Assembly (NCBI GenBank): GCA_903879775.1
Contig: CAIRMY010000093.1
Coordinates: 1 to 12,440 of the forward strand
DNA from: an uncultured Bacteroidota bacterium
GTDB lineage: Bacteria; Bacteroidota; Bacteroidia; NS11-12g; UBA955
Reading direction: 5' to 3'
DNA: 12,440 bases
Every line of letters starts with the position of its first letter. Within the stretch, counting starts at the first letter, position 1. Shown here one piece after another: positions 1 to 5,776 of this stretch. The notes below the pieces were generated by a model. The model ran no database searches. It had not been told where the DNA came from and saw nothing but the letters and a program-made list of their open reading frames with translations. Made by a program: the position numbers and the translations under genes.

Positions 1-288
1 GTCCACGAAGAAAATTGGGGTCTCACCAAACTAGCCTATCCGATCGACAAAAAAGGCACCGGATTTTATCACCTTTTTGAATTCAAGGCTGAGCCTGAAT
101 TTATTAAAGCATTTGAACTAGCTTTCCGCCGCGACGAGAGAGTGATGCGTTATTTAACCGTGTCTCTCGATAAGTGGGGAGTTGAATTCAATCACAAAAA
201 ACGTAACGGAGAAATTAAGTCTTCTACTTCTAAAGAGAAGAAAGCTGAAGCTAACCGTATCGCATTATTAGATGAGGAGGAATTATAA
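1..288 (+). CDS. rpsF: 30S ribosomal protein bS6, 3' part (5'-truncated by window edge)
   Basis: The frame is open from base 1 and stops at 286-288, giving the last 95 residues of bS6. bS6 binds 16S rRNA in the platform of the small subunit as a heterodimer with bS18. The family shows in the YPI-KKGTGFYHLFEF strand, the phenylalanine-rich helix (FIKAFELAFRRDERVMRYLTV) and a charged, lysine/glutamate-rich tail ending in DEEEL. The stop codon shares one base with the start of the next gene (TAATG), so the two genes are translationally coupled in the usual rpsF-rpsR-rplI operon. The tail codons GAT GAG GAG also form the Shine-Dalgarno of rpsR. The operon promoter, and any bS6:bS18-binding leader RNA, would lie left of the window. 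The identification is firm; only the N-terminus is missing. Confidence 0.96.
   Translation, partial: VHEENWGLTKLAYPIDKKGTGFYHLFEFKAEPEFIKAFELAFRRDERVMRYLTVSLDKWGVEFNHKKRNGEIKSSTSKEKKAEANRIALLDEEEL
274..280 (+). promoter_or_regulatory. Strong Shine-Dalgarno for rpsR
   Basis: GAGGAGG lies 7 nt before the rpsR ATG, inside the last codons of rpsF. It matches the anti-Shine-Dalgarno CCUCC core perfectly. Most other starts in this window (1300, 4598, 4626 minus, 5200, 5777, 6352, 10932 minus, 12219 minus) have no comparable sequence, as expected for Bacteroidota. That the sequence is used for initiation is an inference. Confidence 0.6.
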
Positions 289-551
289 TGAGTAAAGATC
301 CAAATTTCATCTTCAATCAAACACCTCAGGTGTTGCAGAAGAAAAAATACTGTCGTTTCAAAAAACACGGTATTAAGTACATCGACTACAAAGACAAAGA
401 TTTCTTATTGAAATTTGTCAATGAGCAAGGTAAAATTTTACCTCGTCGTATCACTGGTACTTCACTTAAGTTTCAACGTAAAATTTCAGTAGCAATTAAA
501 AGAGCACGTCACCTGTCGTTGTTGCCTTTCGTTGCTGATGGATTAAAATAA
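288..551 (+). CDS. rpsR: 30S ribosomal protein bS18
   Basis: This 87-residue protein is bS18, the partner of bS6 on the 30S platform. The core is diagnostic: KKKYCRFKKHGIKYIDYKD, then LLKFVNEQGKILPRRITGTS, then QRKISVAIKRARHLSLLPFV near the C-terminus. The start at 288 overlaps the rpsF stop by one base and is preceded by GAGGAGG (274-280) at 7 nt spacing. No other gene in the window has so good a Shine-Dalgarno. rplI follows after 18 nt, so the three genes form one transcription unit. Length and composition are normal for Bacteroidota bS18. Confidence 0.98.
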   Translation: MSKDPNFIFNQTPQVLQKKKYCRFKKHGIKYIDYKDKDFLLKFVNEQGKILPRRITGTSLKFQRKISVAIKRARHLSLLPFVADGLK

Positions 552-569
552 GACGGGAGAAGAAAAATT

Positions 570-1010
570 ATGAAAATTATCTTAACTCAAGATGTAAAAA
601 ATCTAGGATACAAAGACGATATCGTTGAAGTAAAAGATGGTTTCGGAAGAAACTTTTTAGTGCCTTCAGGAAAAGCTAAATTGGCTACTTCTGGTGCATT
701 GAAAATGTTGGCTGAAGACCTTCGTCAACGTGAGTTTAAATTGGATAAGTTACGCAAAGATGCTGAGCAATTGTCTGAGAAATTGAACGGAATTACCATT
801 TCCATCTCCACAAAAGCTGGTAACTCTGGTAAAATATTCGGTTCTATTACCTCTTTGCAAATTGCTAACGCTCTAAAGGAAAAAGGTTATGATGTTGACC
901 GCAGAAGAATTGTTTCTGACGATATCAAATCTTTAGGTACTTATTCAGCTAATTTGAACCTTTTCAAAGATATCAGCACAACCATCACTGTTGAGGTTGT
1001 TGCCGAATAA
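570..1010 (+). CDS. rplI: 50S ribosomal protein bL9
   Basis: This 146-residue protein is bL9, which binds 23S rRNA at the base of the L1 stalk and helps maintain reading frame. The N-terminal signature is present at residues 11-35 (NLGYKDDIVEVKDGFGRNFL followed by VPSGKA). A long helix follows at about residues 45-72 and then the globular C-terminal domain (KIFGSITSLQIANALKEKGY, DRRRI). The length is close to the family norm of about 150. The start has a weak purine stretch GGGAGA at 555-560. It is the last gene of the rpsF-rpsR-rplI operon and is followed 25 nt later by an intrinsic terminator. Confidence 0.98.
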   Translation: MKIILTQDVKNLGYKDDIVEVKDGFGRNFLVPSGKAKLATSGALKMLAEDLRQREFKLDKLRKDAEQLSEKLNGITISISTKAGNSGKIFGSITSLQIANALKEKGYDVDRRRIVSDDIKSLGTYSANLNLFKDISTTITVEVVAE

Positions 1011-1034
1011 ATTTATTTGGTTATTGTTGTTGTT

Positions 1035-1066
1035 AGGCTGTTGGTAAAACCAACAGCCTTTTTTTT
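1035..1066 (+). terminator. Rho-independent terminator after rplI
   Basis: AGGCTGTTGG (1035-1044) pairs perfectly with CCAACAGCCT (1050-1059). A T-A closing pair extends the stem to 11 bp with a three-base AAA loop, and eight consecutive T follow at 1059-1066. This is a textbook intrinsic terminator on the plus strand, 25 nt after the rplI stop, and it ends the ribosomal-protein operon. Confidence 0.93.
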
Positions 1067-1299
1067 GCGAAAAAAACTAATTTTCTTAACAGTAAACGTC
1101 TTTAGGCAATTGAATCACCAATCAGCTAAATTTGAATTAAAGCAACCTAAAAGTTGATTGATAAGTGACAACCAAAATTAGGCAAGGTCAAACGCTCAAC
1201 ACTAAACGTTAAACCCTAAATGGCGCAGCCTCAACTTTCAAATCAATCTCAACTATTTATAATACTCTCAATAATAAATCCTAAATTTGCACCACCATT
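1067..1299. other. Non-coding stretch between the rplI terminator and the exporter gene
   Basis: No credible coding frame, tRNA or long inverted repeat is visible. The plus strand is poor in G and rich in C and A, a composition that continues into the first half of the exporter gene. Short degenerate repeats of the type TAAACG occur near 1092, 1190 and 1203. I could not assign them a function. The only recognisable signal is a promoter -7 box at 1282-1289. An unrecognised small RNA cannot be excluded by eye. Confidence 0.6.
1282..1289 (+). promoter_or_regulatory. Putative Bacteroidota -7 promoter element for the exporter gene
   Basis: TAAATTTG matches the Bacteroidota -7 consensus TAnnTTTG exactly and lies 10 nt before the ATG at 1300. 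A TTTA at 1256-1259, 22 nt upstream, could serve as a poor -33 element (consensus TTTG, spacing about 17-23). Transcription would start only a few nucleotides before the ATG, leaving almost no leader, which agrees with the lack of a Shine-Dalgarno. Confidence 0.5.
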
Positions 1300-3645
1300 A
1301 TGTGGAATAAAATTGCCACCTTTATACTCAAAAAACGCATCTACTTTATTGTAGGTATTGCTCTATTTACCTTCATTATGGGGTATTATGGCTCTAAAGT
1401 GCAACTCGAATATAACATGCAAAAAATCGTCCCTAAAGATGATCCCGATTTTGTTATCTATGAGAAATTTAAAAAGACTTTCGGCGAAGATGGCAACAAA
1501 CTCGTTGCCTCCTTCACAACCCCAAATTTATTTGAACTCAATTTTTATAACGATTTTCAACTCCTTTGCGATTCGCTCTATGCGCAATATGGTGTGAATT
1601 CTGTACTTTCCCCTGTACGTTTATATCGATTTGAACTCGATACTGCCGATTTGCTTCGCTTAAAACGCTTCGCTCCAACAAAAGTCCCTTCGCAATATGT
1701 CCTCGATAGCCTCAGACAAGAATTTGAGCAAATGAAGTTTTATGAAGGACTTTTATACAACCCAGAGACAAAGGTTTCTTTGGTGCTTATTTCTCTGAAT
1801 GATAGTATTTTAAACTCAAAAGATAGAACTCCTTTGATTCGTCACCTCGAAGAAATGTTGGTTCAATTTGGAATTAAACACAACATCGAACCGCATTTGA
1901 GCGGACTTCCTTTTGTGCGATATAAAAATGCCACTACCGTTAGAGATGAAATTGTTCTATTTACCTTAATTGCCTTCGCTGTAACTGCTCTCCTTATTTT
2001 ACTCCTCTTTAGAAGCATCAGTACCTTGCTCATTTCACTATTATTTATTGCCATTGGTGTCATTACAATGATGGGTGTTTCAGGTATCTTAGGGTTTAAA
2101 TTAAACCTACTTACGGGAACATTGCCTCCACTTTTAGTTGTTGTTGGTGTTCAAAACACCATTTATTTAATCAATCAATACCACGACGAATACCGTAAAC
2201 ATAAGAAAAAAGCTCAGGCATTAACACGAATCATTTCACGAATTGGCGTTGCTACCTTTTTAATCAATTTTACAACTGCCGTAGGATTTGGAACATTCTA
2301 TTTTACGAAAACACAAATTCTCGAACAGTTTGGTTTGGTTGCTTTCATCACCATTAACATCATTTTTGTCATTAGCATTGTTGGAATTCCTGCACTCTAT
2401 TCTTACCTCCCAACACCAACCGATAAGCAAATTGCACATTTAGATAATAAGAATGTTTTGAGGTTTTTAGCTTGGGTTAAGAATACCACATTTAAGAGCA
2501 AGCGCCGAATCTACTTTTGGTTCATTTTGGTGAGTGCTTTAAGCACAGTCTTCATTTTTAGATTGAAACCTTTGGCCTTCATGGTCGACGATATCCCTCA
2601 TGATTCAAAAATCTATAAAGATTTGGTGTTTCTGCAAGACAATTTCAAAGGGGTTATGCCTTATGAAATTCTCATTACCACCTACGAAGAAGGAGGTGTA
2701 ACTTCCGCAGAAATGCTAAACAAAGGGAGAACCTTGCAAAAAGCATTGAAGCAATTCTCGGAATTGTCGAAGCCTATGTCGCTAGTGGAAGTTGTTTCAG
2801 CAGCCAATCAAGCAAATAATGGAAACGATCCGCGTTTTTACCGCATTCCAAAAGCAACCGATTTAGGTGAATTGGCGTTGAAATTGCCACCTGCTGAACC
2901 TGGTAAACCAAATTTATTGAAGGGATTTGTTGACACCTCGTTTTCACAAATGCGCATTAGTTACCAAATGAAAGATGTAGGTTCAATTCGCATGGATTCA
3001 ATTAACAAAGAGGTGACACGAATTTTGGCTGATATCTTTCCTGGCGATCAATACAATGTTAAAATTACAGGTACAACGGCTATTTTCTTGAAAGGAAATT
3101 CATATTTATTCGATAGTTTATTGTCGGCAACTTTTTGGTCGCTGTTGTTAATTTCATTGACAATGGGATTTTTATTCCCATCGATCCGCATGATTATCAT
3201 TGCAATCATTCCAAATATTATTCCATTGATGATTACAGCTGGAACCATGGGGTATTTCAATATTCCATTGAAACCGAGCACAATTTTGGTATTTAGCATT
3301 GCCTTTGGGATCACGGTTGATGCCACCATTCACTTTGTTTCAACCTTCCGAAGGGAGGTAATTAAACACAACAAACCAATTCGAATTGCATTGGCTGATA
3401 CCATTGATGAAGTCGGATTGAGTATGATTTACACCATGTTGGCAATCTGTTCTGGCTTCTTAATCTTTACTTTTTCGGAGTTCCAAGGAACTGCAGCATT
3501 GGGTTGGTTAACTGGCTTAACAATTATTACTGGAATGGCTGCAAATTTATTTTTATTGCCGGCTTTGATTCTAACCTTTGAAAAGTTTATCAATCCCAAG
3601 ATTGAATTGAAAGAGGTTGTGATGGAAATTCCTGATGAAGATTAA
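1300..3645 (+). CDS. RND superfamily exporter, MMPL/Patched-like (12 predicted TM segments)
   Basis: The product has 781 residues and the two-repeat layout of MMPL/Patched-like RND permeases. TM1 lies at about residues 12-30 and a periplasmic domain at 31-217. A bundle of five TMs follows (about 218-237, 241-262, 270-290, 316-335, 345-368). The second repeat has TM7 (403-420), a second periplasmic domain (421-606) and five TMs (607-627, 629-648, 661-680, 707-726, 733-758). The N-terminus has the usual RND start and the ENDURANCE-like YNMQKIVPKDDPDF segment. TM10 carries the intramembrane acid (GITVDATIHF, Asp674), whereas the matching TM4 position reads GVQNTIYL, with Gln285. Members move lipids or other hydrophobic molecules across or out of the inner membrane using the proton gradient; the substrate here cannot be told. 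No membrane-fusion or outer-membrane partner is adjacent. Codon use changes sharply in mid-gene (see findings). The start is the only plausible one, 10 nt after a -7 box. Confidence 0.9.
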   Translation: MWNKIATFILKKRIYFIVGIALFTFIMGYYGSKVQLEYNMQKIVPKDDPDFVIYEKFKKTFGEDGNKLVASFTTPNLFELNFYNDFQLLCDSLYAQYGVNSVLSPVRLYRFELDTADLLRLKRFAPTKVPSQYVLDSLRQEFEQMKFYEGLLYNPETKVSLVLISLNDSILNSKDRTPLIRHLEEMLVQFGIKHNIEPHLSGLPFVRYKNATTVRDEIVLFTLIAFAVTALLILLLFRSISTLLISLLFIAIGVITMMGVSGILGFKLNLLTGTLPPLLVVVGVQNTIYLINQYHDEYRKHKKKAQALTRIISRIGVATFLINFTTAVGFGTFYFTKTQILEQFGLVAFITINIIFVISIVGIPALYSYLPTPTDKQIAHLDNKNVLRFLAWVKNTTFKSKRRIYFWFILVSALSTVFIFRLKPLAFMVDDIPHDSKIYKDLVFLQDNFKGVMPYEILITTYEEGGVTSAEMLNKGRTLQKALKQFSELSKPMSLVEVVSAANQANNGNDPRFYRIPKATDLGELALKLPPAEPGKPNLLKGFVDTSFSQMRISYQMKDVGSIRMDSINKEVTRILADIFPGDQYNVKITGTTAIFLKGNSYLFDSLLSATFWSLLLISLTMGFLFPSIRMIIIAIIPNIIPLMITAGTMGYFNIPLKPSTILVFSIAFGITVDATIHFVSTFRREVIKHNKPIRIALADTIDEVGLSMIYTMLAICSGFLIFTFSEFQGTAALGWLTGLTIITGMAANLFLLPALILTFEKFINPKIELKEVVMEIPDED

Positions 3646-4626
3646 TTAAAGTGCCAATTGGCTGCAACCGCGCATGTCCGAAAAGTCGAGCCTTCCGAGT
3701 ATTTCAAAACTACCATCATCGTAAACTTTGCCAAGATCATCGGTGGCTATAAAGCTACAGCTGTAAATATTTGCTAAATCAATGATGCAAATTCGGCCAG
3801 TTTTGCCGTTGGGCATCCAATTTCCTGGGTCGGCGGCATCTTGAACAAGGATTTTCATCCAAGGGGGACAAAAAAATCGTCCATTGCCTTTCGAGTATGC
3901 TTGAGATAGGAGTTCTGTCATTCCGTATTCGCTGTGTATTTCATTTACATTGAATGCATTGCAAAGGGTTTGATGGAGTTCTGCACGTGTAGGTTCAGCG
4001 CCGCGGCCTTTCATCCCTCCAGTTTCCATAATGATGCAATTTTTTAATGAATCATTTTTTGCAAATTCTGCAAAATCGAGCAAAGCAAAGGTTACGCCGA
4101 GTAAAAGTACGGGTTCATTCTTTTTGAGGGACGCTTGTATGTCGTTCAATAATTGCTCAAAGTCATACAAATAAAAGCCACCGCCAAGATTGCTATTTTG
4201 GATCATGTGGTTTGCCATATAAACGAGGCTAGATCCAGATCTTTCGAGGTAATTTGGCAAGAGTGCAAAGATTTTATAGTTGCGATAATCTTGGTAGAAG
4301 GCATTGAATCCCTCCGAAAAAGAACGCTCATACAAATTGAGTTTATGTACAAAATGGCTTGAAACGCCTTTGCCGGTGGTAGAGCTGGATGTGAAAGTTG
4401 CCTCGAAGGTGTTTGCGCTTACAACTTGTTGATTTTTAAACAATGAAATGGGCAAGAAAGGGAAATCGACGAAGTTTTCAGGTTGTTTATCGACGCCTTT
4501 AAAAAGGTTTGTCCATTTTTGGTATATTTGGTTCTGGCTGCTTTGGAAGAAATAAATTTCTTTACAGTACTTTAAAAAATCATCATCGCTCGCAATTGTG
4601 AAAATTCCATTTTCAATAAAGTTCAT
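3646..4626 (-). CDS. LuxE/PaaK-like acyl-protein synthetase (ANL superfamily)
   Basis: The chosen start (ATG at 4626-4624) gives 326 residues beginning MNFIENGIFTI. A longer frame reaches back to 4698, but the family N-terminus fits the 4626 start. ANL adenylation motifs appear in order: the phosphate-binding loop TSSSTTGKG (about residues 79-87, A3), EYGMTELLSQAY (233-244, A5), TDDLGKV (295-301, A7) and GRLDFSDMRG (311-320, A8). LuxE activates a fatty acid as acyl-AMP and transfers it to its own cysteine; PaaK forms phenylacetyl-CoA. The length resembles LuxE (about 370) more than PaaK (about 430). No LuxC-like reductase, acyl carrier protein or lux gene is nearby, so bioluminescence is not implied and the substrate is unknown. 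The gene is convergent with the exporter, with touching stop codons, and overlaps the 5' end of the divergent lipoprotein gene by 29 bp. No Shine-Dalgarno is seen. Confidence 0.8.
   Translation of the reverse strand: MNFIENGIFTIASDDDFLKYCKEIYFFQSSQNQIYQKWTNLFKGVDKQPENFVDFPFLPISLFKNQQVVSANTFEATFTSSSTTGKGVSSHFVHKLNLYERSFSEGFNAFYQDYRNYKIFALLPNYLERSGSSLVYMANHMIQNSNLGGGFYLYDFEQLLNDIQASLKKNEPVLLLGVTFALLDFAEFAKNDSLKNCIIMETGGMKGRGAEPTRAELHQTLCNAFNVNEIHSEYGMTELLSQAYSKGNGRFFCPPWMKILVQDAADPGNWMPNGKTGRICIIDLANIYSCSFIATDDLGKVYDDGSFEILGRLDFSDMRGCSQLAL
4523..4530 (+). promoter_or_regulatory. Possible -7 element upstream of the lipoprotein gene
   Basis: TATATTTG fits TAnnTTTG exactly. It lies 67 nt before the GTG at 4598, inside the coding part of the divergent LuxE-like gene. 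No good TTTG is found at 17-23 nt upstream. Matches to this motif occur by chance about every 1-2 kb per strand in such AT-rich DNA, so the call is tentative. A promoter within the LuxE-like gene is nevertheless required if the lipoprotein gene is transcribed on its own. Confidence 0.25.
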
Positions 4627-5128
4627 TTTATTTTCAGTGATTGGATTCATTGGAGCTTGTACCGACGACAAAAATACAACATCCATTGTACCTGCCATAG
4701 AATTAAAAGGAGAATATTTATTTAATAGTGGGTATGGTTACGACAGTTTTGTGTGGGTGGATATAGCATTTACGGATGGAGATGGCGATATAGGTTTAAC
4801 AGAATCGGATACTTTTGGTGATTTTGCCTACGGAAAGCAGAATTTTTTCAATTTTAAATGTTGGTATTTTGAAAAGCGCGGCGGTAAATGGACAACAGTT
4901 ATGAATCCATTGATTCTTGGCGACACATTAAATTTACATGAAAGGATATTAAATTTAACTCCAAAAGGAAATGAGAAGGGAATTCGGGGGATATTTAATT
5001 TTAAGATAAATGCCAGGCCATTTAGTTACCGCGGCGACACTGTAAAATACCGATTTCAGCTTATAGATAGGGCTTTACATAAAAGTAATCTTGTGGAAAC
5101 AAAAATATTCATTCTAAAACATCCCTAA
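4598..5128 (+). CDS. Small putative lipoprotein with DGDGDIG motif, function unknown
   Basis: The 176-residue product begins with a clean lipoprotein signal: Lys2 and Lys8, a hydrophobic core, and the lipobox IGAC with Cys21 as the lipidated residue, followed by TDD. The start is GTG at 4598. The frame is closed by a stop at 4553-4555, and no other ATG, GTG or TTG upstream of the signal core is available. The mature part carries VWVDIAFTDGDGDIGL (Asp60, Asp62 and Asp64, possibly calcium-binding) and a late DTVKYRFQLIDRALHKSN segment. This pattern is familiar from uncharacterised Bacteroidota surface lipoproteins with a predicted beta-sandwich fold. It is probably anchored in the outer membrane. 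Its first 29 bases overlap the start of the divergent LuxE-like gene, and the ompH pair follows 71 nt downstream on the same strand. I do not recognise a defined function. Confidence 0.75.
   Translation: MKIPFSIKFILFSVIGFIGACTDDKNTTSIVPAIELKGEYLFNSGYGYDSFVWVDIAFTDGDGDIGLTESDTFGDFAYGKQNFFNFKCWYFEKRGGKWTTVMNPLILGDTLNLHERILNLTPKGNEKGIRGIFNFKINARPFSYRGDTVKYRFQLIDRALHKSNLVETKIFILKHP
4669..4676 (-). promoter_or_regulatory. Possible -7 element upstream of the LuxE-like gene
   Basis: On the minus strand this reads TATTTTTG, an exact match to TAnnTTTG, 42 nt before the ATG at 4626. It sits inside the lipoprotein gene just after the lipobox codons. No TTTG at a suitable distance upstream was seen, so support is weak. 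Confidence 0.25.
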
Positions 5129-5145
5129 TAATCAATAATATTCGA

Positions 5146-5153
5146 TAATTTCG
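5146..5153 (+). promoter_or_regulatory. Possible -7 element for the ompH pair
   Basis: TAATTTCG differs from TAnnTTTG at one base. It lies in the 71-nt gap between the lipoprotein stop and the first ompH start, so it could drive the ompH operon separately from the lipoprotein gene. No terminator is visible in that gap, so read-through is equally possible. Confidence 0.3.
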
Positions 5154-5199
5154 CAACAATATTTTGTTTGGAATAACGTTTGTAAAAGCAATGATAAGA

Positions 5200-5763
5200 A
5201 TGAAGCAATATTTAGTGTGTTTAATGTGCATAATTACAATACCTTTATTTTCACAAGGTAGAGTATCCTTTGCATACATTGATTCAGATTATATCTTGGG
5301 TAGAATGCCTGAATTTAAGTCGGCGCAAACGCAATTAGAAGATTTCGCTGTAAAGTGGGAATCCGAAGCTCAAAAGATGCAAAATCAATTGACACAAATG
5401 GAGAAAGACTACCAAGCAGAAGAAATATTGTTGACTTCAGATCAGAAAAAGCAAAAGAAAGATGCTCTTGGGCTGCAAGAAAACGAATTGGTAAAATACC
5501 GTGAAGATAAGTTCGGAAGCAATGGTTCTTTATTTAAAAAACGTGAAGAACTGATTAAGCCAATTCAAGACAAATTGTTTGAAGCTGTTCAATCTGTTGC
5601 CAAAAAGGAGGCTTTAGACTTTATTTTCGACAAGGCGAGTGGTGTGCAAATGTTGTACGCAAATCCTAAATTCGATAAAACATTTGAAGTAATGGAGGAA
5701 TTATCTATACCTTTGAATGATACTGAAACTTCACCGAAATCAAAAAATAACGAAAAAAAATAA
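5200..5763 (+). CDS. OmpH/Skp family periplasmic chaperone, first of tandem pair
   Basis: OmpH/Skp proteins are trimeric jellyfish-shaped periplasmic holdases that carry unfolded outer-membrane proteins towards the BAM complex. From ATG 5200 the product has 187 residues: a Sec signal peptide (MKQYLVCL... to FSQG, about 20 residues), the family start RVSFAYIDSDYILGRMPEF, a long charged alpha-helical coiled coil (about residues 40-130) and the returning ELIKPIQDKLFEAVQSVAKKEALDFIFDKASG. The last 25 residues are a polar, low-complexity tail ending in lysines. An in-frame ATG at 5191 and a TTG at 5164 are alternatives; 5200 gives the most usual signal peptide. A second ompH gene follows after 13 nt, forming an operon. 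A run of eight A at 5753-5760 precedes the stop, a possible slippage site. Confidence 0.9.
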   Translation: MKQYLVCLMCIITIPLFSQGRVSFAYIDSDYILGRMPEFKSAQTQLEDFAVKWESEAQKMQNQLTQMEKDYQAEEILLTSDQKKQKKDALGLQENELVKYREDKFGSNGSLFKKREELIKPIQDKLFEAVQSVAKKEALDFIFDKASGVQMLYANPKFDKTFEVMEELSIPLNDTETSPKSKNNEKK

Positions 5764-5776
5764 AATATAATATACG

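Noticed and set aside
1067..1299. Possible CRISPR or tandem-repeat array from recurring TAAACG-type words
   Set aside because: The words are short, irregularly spaced and not conserved beyond 6 bases; no repeat-spacer periodicity is present.
1863..2063. Open frame on the minus strand inside the exporter gene, and a similar one at 3048-3329
   Set aside because: Both run antisense through membrane-segment codons of a clearly real gene and show no family motif of their own.
3653..3662. GCCAATTGGC palindrome near the convergent stop codons
   Set aside because: It codes for the last residues of the LuxE-like protein, has no loop and no T-run, and can be chance in 12 kb.
4627..4698. Longer N-terminus for the LuxE-like protein starting at 4698 on the minus strand
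   Set aside because: The extension would read antisense through the lipobox region of the lipoprotein and has no family similarity that I can see.
1300..5128. Exporter, LuxE-like enzyme and lipoprotein as a dedicated defence or toxin island
   Set aside because: There is no nuclease, integrase, toxin or antitoxin motif and no flanking repeat or tRNA. The genes are not in one operon and look like ordinary chromosomal accessory genes.
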